DNA from: Deltaproteobacteria bacterium
GTDB taxonomy: Bacteria > Desulfobacterota > Desulfobacteria > Desulfobacterales > UBA5852
DNA: 64,000 bases
NCBI GenBank assembly: GCA_020444045.1
Contig: JAHLLS010000011.1
Location: forward strand, 1 to 64,000
Direction of reading: 5' to 3'
The stretch's first letter is position 1. The number at the start of each line of letters is the position of its first letter. This document shows, piece after piece, positions 8,158 through 17,050 of this stretch. The notes beneath the pieces are model-generated. The model saw only the letters and a program-made list of their open reading frames with translations, searched no databases and was not told where the DNA came from. A program made the position numbers and the translations under genes.

Positions 8158-9858
8158 TCATACTTTGATTCGTTTGCTGTCCGGATGCATTTTGAAGAAA
8201 CGACCGATGGCGCCTTCGCTGCCGATCAAAATCAATTCATCATTCTGGTGCAGGCGATACGCCGGTTCCGGATTGATGCAGGCGGTCTCCCGGTCGCAGA
8301 TGGCCACCACGTTGCAACCGGTCTGCGATCGGATCTGGGTTTCGGCCAATGATTTATCCGCATAGGATGTGGGCGTGACAACCCGAAAAATGTTGAGCCC
8401 CTCCGCCAGCATCAACAGTTCATCGGGCTTGAGAAAGTTGAGAATGGCATTGGCGGCCATGCTGGCGTAGGACATCACCAGGTCGGCGCCGGCCGTGTGC
8501 AGTTTGGATATATTCCTTTCGAGGTTGGCGCGGCAGATAATCTGGACTTCGGGGGCTAATTTGCGGCAGTAAATCGTCAGGTAAATGTTCGTGGGATCGT
8601 CGTGCGTGGTGATAATGATCGAAGGCGTCGTTTCGATCCCGGCCTCCCGAAGAACGTTTATGTCCGCGGCACTACCGTGGATATAGCGGTCATCGCGGAT
8701 TCGTGTCTGCTTTTTTTCAATGATGCGATAATCGATCTGGCGCTCGTGCAGCGCAGCGGCGGCGGCCCGGCCAACCCTTCCCCCGCCCAGGATCAGGACC
8801 GGGTCCTGGTATTTTTGATGGCGGTCCAACTTGCGGTCGAAGGCGCCGAATTGCGCCTCGGAGCCTGCCAGCAGGAGAACCGTCGTTGGATTGATGACCG
8901 TCTGGGGGCTGGGCATGATGAATTGCCCCCGTTCCCACAGTCCCACCACGTTGATACCGGTCGTTTCGCGCAGCCTGCTTTCCTGGAGGGTCTTGCCCAC
9001 GAGGGGCGTCCGCATGGCGGGCGCCTCGGCGATCAGGAGGGACTCGATCCGCCCGATGGCGTTTCCCGCGGTCGTCATCCCAATGACCCTGCGTGCCAGG
9101 GAATCGCCGAGCATTTTGGTAAATTGGATCACGTGCGTGCTCCCGGCCAACTCGAGGATGTCCACGGAGTCGTCCAGGTCCGCATTGGCGACAATGGGCA
9201 CATCGGGCGAAATTTCACGGATGGTAAAGGCGATGTTGGTATTGATCATGTCGTCGACTTTGGCGACCACCAGGGCGGCTTTGCCAATTTGCAGACGCTT
9301 GTATGTTTCCGCATCACCAAAATTTCCGACGACCGCCTCGAAGCCCTGATCCCGGAGTTCGAGCGCCTGCTGCACGTCTTCCACGAGGATGGCGTATTCA
9401 TTCCGGTACTGGCGGAACTTTTCAGCCAGGTGAATGGTCACCGGATCATGGCCGGTGACGATGACGTGGTCATGGGTGTCCGGGGGCAATTCCCGGGGCG
9501 CCTGGGCTTTGGTCTGGGCATCCAGCCAGGGTAGATAGAAAAACTCGATGAACGTAAAGGGCAGCATCGTCAGGAGAAATACGATCCCCGACATGAGGAC
9601 GATAATCGAGAACAACTTGCCAAGGTCGGTGGTAAACGTAATGTCGCCGAACCCGAGGGTCGACATCACCGTCAGGGTCCAATAAAAACCGGTTATCCAG
9701 CTGAACTGCCTGTCTTCGAATATCATCAGATAGTGAAACAGGATGCTGTAGAGCGTAACCATGGCGGCCAGGACCCCGAAGAACTTGAGGAGGATCGCAA
9801 TATTGCGTTCCTGTTTTTTGCCCATCAGGTGGATCATCTCGCTGAACATTATTTTCAT
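8158..9858 (-). CDS. Two-TM potassium channel with tandem TrkA/RCK domains
   Basis: A 566-residue membrane protein. TM1 is about 22-45, the pore loop has the filter TLGFGD (67-72), and TM2 is about 80-103. The cytoplasmic part holds two Rossmann TrkA-N modules. The first starts HVIVTGHDPVTIHLAEKF; the second has the nucleotide-binding LILGGGRVGRAAAAAL. Each is followed by a TrkA-C-like domain, the last ending near position 555. Such proteins gate K+ by binding nucleotides or Ca2+. The filter has Phe where TVGYGD channels have Tyr, a known variant. The gene stands alone. AGGGGCG precedes ATG 9858. Confidence 0.9.
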   Translation of the reverse strand: MKIMFSEMIHLMGKKQERNIAILLKFFGVLAAMVTLYSILFHYLMIFEDRQFSWITGFYWTLTVMSTLGFGDITFTTDLGKLFSIIVLMSGIVFLLTMLPFTFIEFFYLPWLDAQTKAQAPRELPPDTHDHVIVTGHDPVTIHLAEKFRQYRNEYAILVEDVQQALELRDQGFEAVVGNFGDAETYKRLQIGKAALVVAKVDDMINTNIAFTIREISPDVPIVANADLDDSVDILELAGSTHVIQFTKMLGDSLARRVIGMTTAGNAIGRIESLLIAEAPAMRTPLVGKTLQESRLRETTGINVVGLWERGQFIMPSPQTVINPTTVLLLAGSEAQFGAFDRKLDRHQKYQDPVLILGGGRVGRAAAAALHERQIDYRIIEKKQTRIRDDRYIHGSAADINVLREAGIETTPSIIITTHDDPTNIYLTIYCRKLAPEVQIICRANLERNISKLHTAGADLVMSYASMAANAILNFLKPDELLMLAEGLNIFRVVTPTSYADKSLAETQIRSQTGCNVVAICDRETACINPEPAYRLHQNDELILIGSEGAIGRFFKMHPDSKRIKV

Positions 9859-9924
9859 TGCCAGGCGCCCCTAAAAGCGTTGTGGAGGTAGTGACGGGAT
9901 CGAACGCGCGTTCGATCACATAAT

Positions 9925-10098
9925 TAGAAGCCATCTCAAAATTAGGGTTTTCGTTCGAGATCAAGGCGTGACCAAGTATCAGCCCCGTAGGCGCCCCGAA
10001 GGAAGTGCCCTTGGGGTACATACTCAAGTATGTCGAGGACTTGAGACGAGGGCACAACGCCGATATCGGGCGGAGAAACTTTTTTGAGATAGCTTCTA
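9925..10098. mobile_element. MITE-like element with terminal inverted repeats
   Basis: The ends TAGAAGCCATCTCAAAA (9925-9941) and TTTTGAGATAGCTTCTA (10082-10098) are inverted copies with one mismatch. Similarity continues inward (GTTTTCGTTCGAGATCAAGG against ATATCGGGCGGAGAAAC), giving arms of about 45 bp. The centre has an ACATACT-CA-AGTATGT palindrome inside GTGCCCT/AGGGCAC. The element is 174 bp with no transposase, and a TA dinucleotide at each end could be target duplication. This fits a non-autonomous MITE. Confidence 0.7.
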
Positions 10099-10261
10099 GT
10101 GTATCGATTGCAGCTTACGGCGATTTGTCAACTGTATCGATATCGGAATGGGTGTGTCAATTCAATCGAAACGGGGACAGGTCTACTCATTTGACAACAA
10201 TAAAAAAGGGGGCAGGTCCGCTCTTGACGCTTGAACGAGGGCGGGGTTAAGGGGGCGGGGC

Positions 10262-10345
10262 CGGACCACAGTAACCTGCAATCATCACAACAATACCATT
10301 TCAATTCAAGATAACCCAATTTCAGGGTCTTAAACGGTCAGTTTC
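10262..10345. repeat. 84-bp dispersed repeat, copy 1
   Basis: CGGACCACAGTAACCTGCAA through TTAAACGGTCAGTTT matches 16184-16267 along its whole length with roughly 15 substitutions and no large gap. The two copies flank the sigma-factor and nfeD/floA block. No terminal repeats or coding potential were seen. Confidence 0.75.
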
Positions 10346-10383
10346 GGTGGCAATGGTGGGGCACCGGGATAATTCTGGCGTTC

Positions 10384-10836
10384 CTATTCCTCCTGCTTTT
10401 GCTCCCACCTTTTCTGGCGTTCCTCGCGCCACTGGCGTTGAATTTCGGTGAGTTTCTGGAACCGCTTGTGGCCGAGCACTTCGCGCGACTTCAAGAGGAA
10501 ATCCAAGCGTTCCGCCGCCAGGTCGGAGCGGGCGGCCTCCATTTTGCGGTTCTGCTCCCGGATGGCGTCCGCATCGATTTCAGGGCGACTCAGCAGCTCT
10601 TCCAGTTCAAAGCGCTCCGCCTCCACCCGTCCCCTGAGGTTCAGCATGCTGCGGCGCGATTCGACATAAGCGTCATCCAGCTTCTTGATCTCTTCCGGGG
10701 TGACCTTCAGCAGGGCGATGATCTTCTCGTTCTGCCACCAGCGCCACTTGGATGAGCCGCGCGCCATTGCCGGACCCGCTATTGCCAGCACGGTGACGAT
10801 AACCACCACGATACCGAGTGTCCGTTTAAGCTTCAT
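10384..10836 (-). CDS. Periplasmic Spy/CpxP/ZraP-like helical protein
   Basis: A 150-residue secreted protein. It has a signal peptide (1-~26, cut after GPAMA), then a WRWWQNEKII segment and a long charged helical stretch (about 40-150) with EEIKKLDDAYVESRRSML and HKRFQKLTEIQRQWREERQK. This resembles the LTxxQ-type periplasmic chaperones and metal sensors (Spy, CpxP, ZraP). It overlaps the anti-sigma gene (ATGA), so it is the third gene of an ECF sigma operon. It may sense or buffer envelope stress or metal, as in CnrX-like systems; that is inference. Confidence 0.7.
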   Translation of the reverse strand: MKLKRTLGIVVVIVTVLAIAGPAMARGSSKWRWWQNEKIIALLKVTPEEIKKLDDAYVESRRSMLNLRGRVEAERFELEELLSRPEIDADAIREQNRKMEAARSDLAAERLDFLLKSREVLGHKRFQKLTEIQRQWREERQKRWEQKQEE

Positions 10837-11441
10837 ACCATCCCTCTCTCTGCATTATCCGTAGAATTATACCGGGCTAAAGGTCCTTGGCGGCTTTCCC
10901 GTTCCGGAGTGCCCGATTGATCCCAATCATCCGTATCCTCCGGGGAAGGCACGACCCAATCGATGAACTCGTCCAGATCCTCAACGGACCGTTCGCCCGG
11001 CAGGGCGGCCAACTGCCGGTATTTTTCCGGCAGGGCGTCTTCCACCAGTGCGTCGATCTCTTCCATCAGCCGGTCGTCATTTTCAAACTTTTCCGCCACC
11101 ATGGGCGTGGGCGTTGGGGAAATGCGGGTGAAGGGCCGCCACAGGGTGACGGCGAAAACCAGGGCCCCCATCACCCCCAGCGCCATGGCCGGCTTGAGGT
11201 ACCAAGGGCGGCCCGGCGCATGGTCCGCCGGCACCCTGAAGACCTGCCGCGGTTCAGGCGCCATCTCCCTGGCCATCTGCCCCAAGCGGCGATAACGATC
11301 GGTCAAATCCTCGGTCTGGCGCCGACAGTGTCGGCAGGCATGAAGGTGTGCCTGTCGGGCGGCGTCCAGATCCGACGGATCGATCATCGCCCGCAGCAAG
11401 TCATCATCCGTAAGGTGTAAATCGGGATCGTGATGCTTCAT
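10833..11441 (-). CDS. Membrane anti-sigma factor (zinc-finger type)
   Basis: A 202-residue bitopic protein. The N-terminus carries HLHACRHCRRQ (about 33-43), the HxxxCxxC zinc anti-sigma motif. One transmembrane segment follows (about 83-102, PAMALGVMGALVFAVTLW), then an acidic periplasmic tail. It should hold the upstream ECF sigma at the membrane. It overlaps the sigma gene by 4 bp and the Spy-like gene by 4 bp, so the three are translationally coupled. Confidence 0.85.
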   Translation of the reverse strand: MKHHDPDLHLTDDDLLRAMIDPSDLDAARQAHLHACRHCRRQTEDLTDRYRRLGQMAREMAPEPRQVFRVPADHAPGRPWYLKPAMALGVMGALVFAVTLWRPFTRISPTPTPMVAEKFENDDRLMEEIDALVEDALPEKYRQLAALPGERSVEDLDEFIDWVVPSPEDTDDWDQSGTPERESRQGPLARYNSTDNAERGMV

Positions 11442-12112
11442 AACCCCTCCAGGAGGCCATGGAATTGACCGGCCACGGCCTTGAACTTGCGCAGGGCGCG
11501 GTAAAGATGCGTTTTGATGGTGCTTTCACTTTTATGGAGCGCTGCGCTCATCTCTTTGATGGTCAACTGATCGAAAAACCGCAGCAAAAAGACCTCTTTC
11601 TCCAAGGCGGTCAGGCTGGACAGCATCCGGCCGATCTGCTTCCAGAAATCCTTTTTCGACATGCCGCCGTCCACCTCCGGCGCCGCCGCCATTTCATCGG
11701 TTTCATGGAACCCCTCTTGATCCATGAACACGAACCCAAACAAGGATTTGAATTTTTTCCTGCGATAATAATCCTTTACCCGATTGACGGCGATGCGATA
11801 GAGCCAACTGCGAAAAACCTCGGGCGACTTCAAACGCGCGATGTGCCTGTATGCCTTGAGCATCACGTCCTGGGTGAGGTCTTCGGCATCCATCCGGGAA
11901 TGGGTTCGGTAAAAAAACATTCGATAGATCTCCGGTTGAAACTGATCCACCAGCCTGTGAAAAGCCGTTCGATCTCCATTTTGGGCTTTCTCCACCAGAT
12001 CGACAGTCGAAAAGCCCGCTGCCTCCGACGGCTTTTCCGCTTCGGTTCGTTTCACCAGCATCGTCGTGATCTTATCCGTTTCCACATGGGCTTGGTCACC
12101 CTTCTGGGCCAT
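11438..12112 (-). CDS. ECF-family RNA polymerase sigma factor
   Basis: A 224-residue sigma-70-family ECF factor. Region 2 spans about 46-120 (AEDLTQDVMLKAYRHI, FRSWLYRIAVNRVKDYYRRK). Region 4 spans about 163-215 (LTALEKEVFLLRF and the helix-turn-helix around KSESTIKTHLYRALRKFK). It heads a three-gene operon with its anti-sigma factor and a periplasmic Spy-like protein. The start is uncertain: ATG 12112 has GAGG immediately adjacent, and an in-frame ATG at 12061 would trim the non-conserved first 17 residues. Confidence 0.9.
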   Translation of the reverse strand: MAQKGDQAHVETDKITTMLVKRTEAEKPSEAAGFSTVDLVEKAQNGDRTAFHRLVDQFQPEIYRMFFYRTHSRMDAEDLTQDVMLKAYRHIARLKSPEVFRSWLYRIAVNRVKDYYRRKKFKSLFGFVFMDQEGFHETDEMAAAPEVDGGMSKKDFWKQIGRMLSSLTALEKEVFLLRFFDQLTIKEMSAALHKSESTIKTHLYRALRKFKAVAGQFHGLLEGL

Positions 12113-12542
12113 CCTCGCGGTGCAGCGGGTCTTTGTTAACTATACAGACGTGCGGTCATCTCAATTTGTTTACAAAATGCGGTTTTTTATAGAGGTTTAA
12201 ACGGTCGGCTGGGTCTGTAAAGGGAGGCGGGACGCCCTTCAAATTTCCATCTGGCTGTCGGCAGAAGTGCGCAATTGGTGGATCGTGAAAAGCTTAACAT
12301 AGAGGCGGTTTTAAATGTGAAAAACTGAAGGGCCCCATCTACATGATTTGGATAGAATCACCCAAAAGATGTGATCCTGCATCCTAACCGTGGCCTTTTC
12401 ATGGTATGGTGATAAATAGCGAGTTGTTGGTGAAGAGCAAAATTCTCAAGAATCAGATCTGATCGTTTATGGTATGGTTTGGATCTGTGGAAAAACAGCC
12501 TTATCATTTGTTTCAATAGCCTTTTAAGCATGGACAGGTTTA
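12113..12542. other. Divergent intergenic region with a transposase remnant
   Basis: This stretch separates the leftward sigma operon from the rightward nfeD operon and should hold both promoters. No clear consensus was identified. It also contains the remnant listed at 12300-12549. Confidence 0.5.
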
Positions 12543-12549
12543 TTGACAC
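12300..12549 (-). pseudogene. Fragment of an IS transposase N-terminus
   Basis: Read leftward it encodes KRSDLILENFALHQQLAIYH and TMKRPRL. After a one-base slip it reads MQDHIFWVILSKSCRWGP. This matches the conserved opening of integrase-core transposases that begin with LxLENLALRQQLAxxxR...RPRLRxxDRxFW. Only about 75 codons remain, with a frameshift near 12375. The catalytic DDE core is absent, so this is a dead scrap. Confidence 0.65.
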
Positions 12550-12554
12550 CCAAA

Positions 12555-14087
12555 ATGAGAAATATCAATTCTTTCAAGACAGACGGTTTTTTTGCGGGGG
12601 CCAATGGCGTGAAGCGATTCCTTCCTAAAACCGGATGGCTCATTTCCGCCATCGCGATTATGGCGATTTGCGGGTACGGCCATACGGCTCGAAGCCAACA
12701 GAAACCGGCGAATGTATACGTCATTCCGATTTCAGGCGATGTCGAGCCGGGTATGGCGGCGTTTTTGAAAAGAGCACTGAATGACGTACCCGATACCGCG
12801 GACACCGTCATCGTGGTTGAAATGAATACCTTTGGCGGCCGGGTCGATTCGGCTCTGGAGATGGTCGATGCCCTGATCAATGTCAAAAACGCCGAGACCA
12901 TTGCCTTTGTCACCGAAAAAGCCATATCCGCCGGTGCCCTGATTTCTCTGGCCTGCAATAAACTCGTGATGAAAAACAACACCACCATCGGCGATTGTGC
13001 GCCGATCACCTATTCCAATGAAGGCCCCAAAATGATGGGCGAGAAATTTCAATCGCCCCTCAGAGCCAAATTCCGTACCCTGGCCAGACGCAACGGCTAC
13101 CCTGCGGTACTGGCCGAAGCCATGGTTACCGCCGATATGGAGGTGTATCGCGTCAAACTCGATGGCAAGCTGGTATTCATGGATGCCCAGGAATACCAAG
13201 ATCTTGGAAAAGATCGGCAAGACAGTATCACATTCAAAAAAACCGTCGTCGCCAGGGGTGAGCTGTTGACCATGGATGACAGTGAAGCGCTCGACCTCGG
13301 GTTTTCTTCCATGAGCGTCGCCGGGTTTGAAGAGATGCTCACACAGTTGAAGCTATCCGACCGACCCATCACGCGGATTCAGGAAAGCTGGTCCGAAAGT
13401 CTGGTCCGTCTCATCGGCAAGCTCAGCCCCATCTTGATGCTGATCGGTCTGGGTTCGCTCTATACGGAGATCAAGTCGCCGGGTTTTGGCGTGCCGGGAA
13501 TCGTCGGTATTTTGTGCCTGTCGCTCGTTTTTTTTAATCAATACCTCGTCGGCCTGGCTGATTATACGGAACTGCTCATCATTGTTACCGGTTTGGTCCT
13601 GATGGGGTTTGAACTATTTGTATTGCCCGGGTTCGGCATTTCGGGTATCGCCGGGATCATCTGTATTTCCGCGGGATTGCTGCTGAGTTTGCAGGACTTT
13701 GTCATTCCCGATCCTAATTTACCGTGGGAGAAAGAGATCTTGATCAGCAATATGCTTAGCGTGTTGAGCGCGGTGTTGGGTTCTTTTCTTTTTGCCCTTT
13801 TTATCTTACGCTATATTTTTCCAAGGCTTTCCAGAACGATTCAGGGTCCCTACCTGGCAACCACACTCGCCGATGCCCGGCTTGACTTGCCGGTGGCAAC
13901 CACCCTGCAGGCAGGACAGACCGGAACCGCCATCACCCAGCTGCGACCGTCCGGAAAAGCAGACATCGATGGAGAACGTTATGATGTGGTCACCCAGGGA
14001 GATTTCGTGCCCAAGGGGTCCAAAATTCGCGTCGCAACAATCAAAGGGACCAAAATTAAGGTCGTTCGGATAGATACTGATGAATAA
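12555..14087 (+). CDS. nfeD: NfeD1-type membrane serine protease (ClpP-class)
   Basis: About 510 residues. An N-terminal signal/anchor is followed by a ClpP-like protease domain (about 55-260). ISAGALIS supplies the nucleophile Ser and DCAPIT follows. Several transmembrane helices span about 295-430 (SPILMLIGLGSLYTEIKSPGF opens the conserved NfeD core). A C-terminal OB-fold domain follows (about 440-510, GQTGTAITQLRPSGKADIDG). NfeD proteins work with SPFH flotillins, and floA lies two genes downstream. The start is not firm: ATG 12555 is taken; a TTG at 12543 is also open. It overlaps the next gene. Confidence 0.85.
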   Translation: MRNINSFKTDGFFAGANGVKRFLPKTGWLISAIAIMAICGYGHTARSQQKPANVYVIPISGDVEPGMAAFLKRALNDVPDTADTVIVVEMNTFGGRVDSALEMVDALINVKNAETIAFVTEKAISAGALISLACNKLVMKNNTTIGDCAPITYSNEGPKMMGEKFQSPLRAKFRTLARRNGYPAVLAEAMVTADMEVYRVKLDGKLVFMDAQEYQDLGKDRQDSITFKKTVVARGELLTMDDSEALDLGFSSMSVAGFEEMLTQLKLSDRPITRIQESWSESLVRLIGKLSPILMLIGLGSLYTEIKSPGFGVPGIVGILCLSLVFFNQYLVGLADYTELLIIVTGLVLMGFELFVLPGFGISGIAGIICISAGLLLSLQDFVIPDPNLPWEKEILISNMLSVLSAVLGSFLFALFILRYIFPRLSRTIQGPYLATTLADARLDLPVATTLQAGQTGTAITQLRPSGKADIDGERYDVVTQGDFVPKGSKIRVATIKGTKIKVVRIDTDE

Positions 14088-14559
14088 CGCCCTGCACGTA
14101 CCCGTCTTTCTGCAATTGGTCGGTATCCTTGTCATCATCGCCGAAATCATCATTCCTTCCGGCGGAATCCTTGCCCTGCTGGCCACCGGGCTTTTCGGAT
14201 ATTCACTCTACCTTGTTTTTACCAGCATATCCGCGTCAGCCGGCATGGCATTCATCATCGCCGATTTATTTATCGTCCCCATCCTGCTCTATTTCGGCAT
14301 CAAATTTCTGGCCAAATCTCCCGTTACACTGCGCACGAAACTGTCCAAGGAAGGCGGTGTGACCGTTCAGTCTCCGGACCAGAACGATTTTTTAGGGAGC
14401 GTAGGTCTCGCGATCACCGATTTGCGACCGTCCGGTGTTGCCCGAATTAAAGATCAACGGCTGGATGTCGTCACCCGCGGCGAGTACCTTGAAAATGAGA
14501 CCGAAATAATCGTTATCGCCGTGAGTGGCAACCAGATCGTCGTCAAACAAAAAGATTAA
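14080..14559 (+). CDS. Short NfeD-like membrane protein (NfeD2 type)
   Basis: 159 residues. Two or three hydrophobic helices (about 5-75) precede an NfeD C-terminal OB-fold with [18 protein letters not shown] and [18 protein letters not shown]. It lacks the protease domain. It overlaps the upstream protease gene by 8 bp and lies 40 bp before floA, which is the standard nfeD-floA arrangement. It probably shapes the flotillin membrane domain. Confidence 0.85.
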   Translation: MNNALHVPVFLQLVGILVIIAEIIIPSGGILALLATGLFGYSLYLVFTSISASAGMAFIIADLFIVPILLYFGIKFLAKSPVTLRTKLSKEGGVTVQSPDQNDFLGSVGLAITDLRPSGVARIKDQRLDVVTRGEYLENETEIIVIAVSGNQIVVKQKD

Positions 14560-14599
14560 TTTAGCAAAACCGTATAAGACTCGCAAAGGGAGTAAAACC

Positions 14600-15580
14600 A
14601 TGGATATTAATTTTATCATTCTTATTGTTATCGCAGTCGCCGTATTGGTGATGTTGTTCTTCGTCGGTTCCGCTATCGCTCTTTGGGTGCAGGCCCTGGT
14701 CTCCGGCGCACGGGTCGGGTTGTTTAATATTGTTTTCATGCGTTTTCGCAAAGTGCCGCCCAACCTCATTGTAACTTCAAAAATTATGGCCGTAAAAGCC
14801 GGTCTCGATTTTTCCACCGATTCGCTCGAATCCCATTTTCTTGCCGGCGGCAATGTGTCACGGGTTGTCCAGGCCCTGATCGCGGCCGATAAAGCCAATA
14901 TCGAACTCGACTTCAACCGTGCGGCGGCCATCGATCTTGCCGGCCGGGATGTGCTGGAAGCAGTGCAGATGAGCGTTAACCCCAAAGTCATTGAAACCCC
15001 ATTGATTGCGGCCATGGCCAAAGACGGCATCCAGCTCAAAGCCCTTTCCCGGGTGACGGTGCGCGCCAATATCGAACGACTCGTGGGCGGGGCCGGCGAA
15101 GAAACCATCCTTGCCAGGGTCGGCGAGGGGATCGTCACCACCATTGGATCGGCGGAAACCCATAAGATGGTTCTTGAAAATCCAGATATGATTTCAAAAC
15201 GAGTGCTGGAAAAAGGGCTGGATGCAGGCACCGCCTATGAAATCCTGTCCATCGATATTGCCGATGTGGATGTCGGCAAAAATATCGGTGCCGAACTGGA
15301 AACCGACCGCGCCGAGGCAGACAAGAAGATCGCCCAGGCCAAAGCTGAAGAACGACGCGCCATGGCCTTTGCCGTAGAGCAGGAAATGAAAGCGCGCGTG
15401 GAAGAAATGCGCGCAAAAGTCGTCGAAGCCGAAGCGCGGGTTCCGCTGGCCATGGCCCACGCCTTCGAACAAGGCCATCTTGGGGTGATGGATTACTACC
15501 GCATGAAAAACATAGAGGCGGATACCCAGATGAGAGATACCATCGGGACCCCGGACGATAAGACTGAAAAGGACGCATAG
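14600..15580 (+). CDS. floA: Flotillin-like protein FloA (SPFH family)
   Basis: 326 residues. An N-terminal hydrophobic hairpin (about 5-45) is followed by an SPFH/PHB domain (about 60-210, with [20 protein letters not shown] and [19 protein letters not shown]). A charged Ala/Glu-rich helical tail (about 235-310) resembles flotillin coiled coils. It scaffolds membrane microdomains. The start at 14600 is supported by AAAGGGAG seven bases upstream. The tail [20 protein letters not shown] matches the FloA/YqfA branch. Confidence 0.93.
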   Translation: MDINFIILIVIAVAVLVMLFFVGSAIALWVQALVSGARVGLFNIVFMRFRKVPPNLIVTSKIMAVKAGLDFSTDSLESHFLAGGNVSRVVQALIAADKANIELDFNRAAAIDLAGRDVLEAVQMSVNPKVIETPLIAAMAKDGIQLKALSRVTVRANIERLVGGAGEETILARVGEGIVTTIGSAETHKMVLENPDMISKRVLEKGLDAGTAYEILSIDIADVDVGKNIGAELETDRAEADKKIAQAKAEERRAMAFAVEQEMKARVEEMRAKVVEAEARVPLAMAHAFEQGHLGVMDYYRMKNIEADTQMRDTIGTPDDKTEKDA

Positions 15581-15582
15581 CC

Positions 15583-16107
15583 ATGGATAATATCGTCACG
15601 CTGATCGTGATCTTTATCGTCTTAGGGTCTATTACCCGTAAATTTAAAGCCCGGCAAAAAGCAAAACAGGGTGCAACCCTACCGGACGGCGGTTGGCTCA
15701 CCAAGCTCAAGGCTGCCTTAGCCGACATCCAAAGACAAATCGAGCAGCAGTCAAAAGGTCGCACCAGCGGTGCTTCCGGGTGGGATCATTTGCTGGACGG
15801 CGGCGAGCCCTATAGCTCCCAACCCGATGCGGATGAAGCGGCCCCGGATGACCGGGTGTTTGAAGAAGCGCAAACACAGCCGCATCTGAAAAAAATGCCG
15901 CCCGCAGCGCCTGTCAGAGCTCAGGCGATCCGATCGGATAAAACCCAAGTCGTCCCAGGTGTCAGGAGACGCAAGACGGTGCACGCCGGCCAACCGTCGT
16001 GTGCGCCTATGGCCGTCAGCCGCGCCGGCTTGCGCAAAGCGGTGATCTGGGCGGAAATCCTCGGCCCCCCGGTGGCCCTCAGGGATCAACGCGGTGGCCG
16101 GAGATAG
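15583..16107 (+). CDS. Hypothetical membrane-anchored protein of the floA operon
   Basis: 174 residues with one N-terminal hydrophobic segment (about 3-17, NIVTLIVIFIVLGSI) and a basic stretch after it. A long charged, Pro-rich middle is probably disordered. A short C-terminal motif, GLRKAVIWAEILGPPVALRD (about 149-168), looks like a helix kept for binding a partner. It starts 2 bp after floA, so it is co-transcribed. I do not recognise a characterised family. Confidence 0.7.
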   Translation: MDNIVTLIVIFIVLGSITRKFKARQKAKQGATLPDGGWLTKLKAALADIQRQIEQQSKGRTSGASGWDHLLDGGEPYSSQPDADEAAPDDRVFEEAQTQPHLKKMPPAAPVRAQAIRSDKTQVVPGVRRRKTVHAGQPSCAPMAVSRAGLRKAVIWAEILGPPVALRDQRGGRR

Positions 16108-16183
16108 GAGCAGACAGCGGATCAGGTCTCGACATTTATATTTTCAACGTTACCAATTTGACCTTTCAAAATAATTCCTGGTC

Positions 16184-16267
16184 GGACCAAAGTAACCTAC
16201 AGTTATCACAACAATAACACTTCAATTTAAGATAGCCCCATTTCAGGGCCTCAAACGGACAGTTTTG
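16184..16267. repeat. 84-bp dispersed repeat, copy 2
   Basis: Matches 10262-10345 (see there). It lies between the floA operon and the amidohydrolase-like gene. Shared blocks include AGTAACCT, ATCACAACAATA, TTCAATT, AAGATA and ATTTCAGGG. Confidence 0.75.
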
Positions 16268-16325
16268 AGGGTGTTATAGGTGCTCTTATAAATGTCAATT
16301 GAAGAATATTTATCGAAGTTCTCCG

Positions 16326-16955
16326 ATGACGCTCGAATCCACTGAACACTCACTCCTGATCATAGAGGAGCGCGCACGCTCTGACATCATCGTGGGGGTG
16401 CCCCATCATGCCCCGGCCGGCGTTCCCTTTCTGCCCTGTCCCGAGCATAGCGACTCGGACGAAAATACCGGATTTATCGGTCGTTACCTTGCCGAACGGC
16501 TCGACTGCTGCAGTGTCATCGCCTGTAATGCGACCGTCGACCCCAATAAGCACCTGCACAGCGACTACACCATGCAGATTGCCTCCTGGAGCCCCAGCGT
16601 CCTGATTGAAATCCACGGACACGGAAAAGTCAGAAGCCCATACGACGTTGAGATCTCATGCGGTTCCGCCGAATTCTCCACCCATTCCGAGGCGCTCGCC
16701 GCCGGCGTCAATCGCAGGCTCTCAGAAGATACCGGGTTTGTCGACGTGTCAGTAAGCGGTCGTTTTCGCGACATTTATTTCAGGGCGACCAAGACGCTGA
16801 CGATTACCGATCCACGCTGGCTGGCCTATCACATCGAGCTGTCATCGCGGTTGCGGAAACCCGCAGCCGGGCTGACAGGCAGGCCAACCCAATTTGCCTA
16901 CCGATTTTGTGATCACCTGGCAGCCGCTCTGTCTGAGAAGCATAAACGGGTTTAA
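16326..16955 (+). CDS. Possible N-formylglutamate amidohydrolase-like protein
   Basis: About 209 residues. VGVPHHAPAG near the start, then EHSDSDENTGFIGRYLAERL, then LIEIHGHG in the middle recall the zinc-binding HxxxG / D / EiHsHG pattern of the HutG/N-formylglutamate amidohydrolase superfamily. The C-terminal half is less distinctive. The gene is monocistronic and lies between repeats. ATG 16326 is chosen over the upstream in-frame TTG (16299), though neither has a strong ribosome binding site. The exact substrate is unknown. Confidence 0.5.
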   Translation: MTLESTEHSLLIIEERARSDIIVGVPHHAPAGVPFLPCPEHSDSDENTGFIGRYLAERLDCCSVIACNATVDPNKHLHSDYTMQIASWSPSVLIEIHGHGKVRSPYDVEISCGSAEFSTHSEALAAGVNRRLSEDTGFVDVSVSGRFRDIYFRATKTLTITDPRWLAYHIELSSRLRKPAAGLTGRPTQFAYRFCDHLAAALSEKHKRV

Positions 16956-17050
16956 TCTGCTGTTGACCTATAGGATCATGGCGGCATCTCCCATCGGTCG
17001 AATGTGTGTAAGGATTGTGTGTAAGAGATGGCCTCGAGGCTGAAAGGGGA

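Larger units (their letters stand above)
9859..10383. other. Intergenic region holding two repeat elements
   Basis: The stretch between the channel and the Spy-like gene contains a MITE-like element (9925-10098) and one copy of an 84-bp dispersed repeat (10262-10345). A GC-rich tract lies around 10238-10262. No gene is supported. Small frames inside the MITE-like element are probably not translated. Confidence 0.6.

Noticed and set aside
8602-9534. 310-codon open frame antisense to the K+ channel gene
   Set aside because: Shadow frame; its His/Gly/Arg-rich composition is typical of antisense to Rossmann-fold codons.
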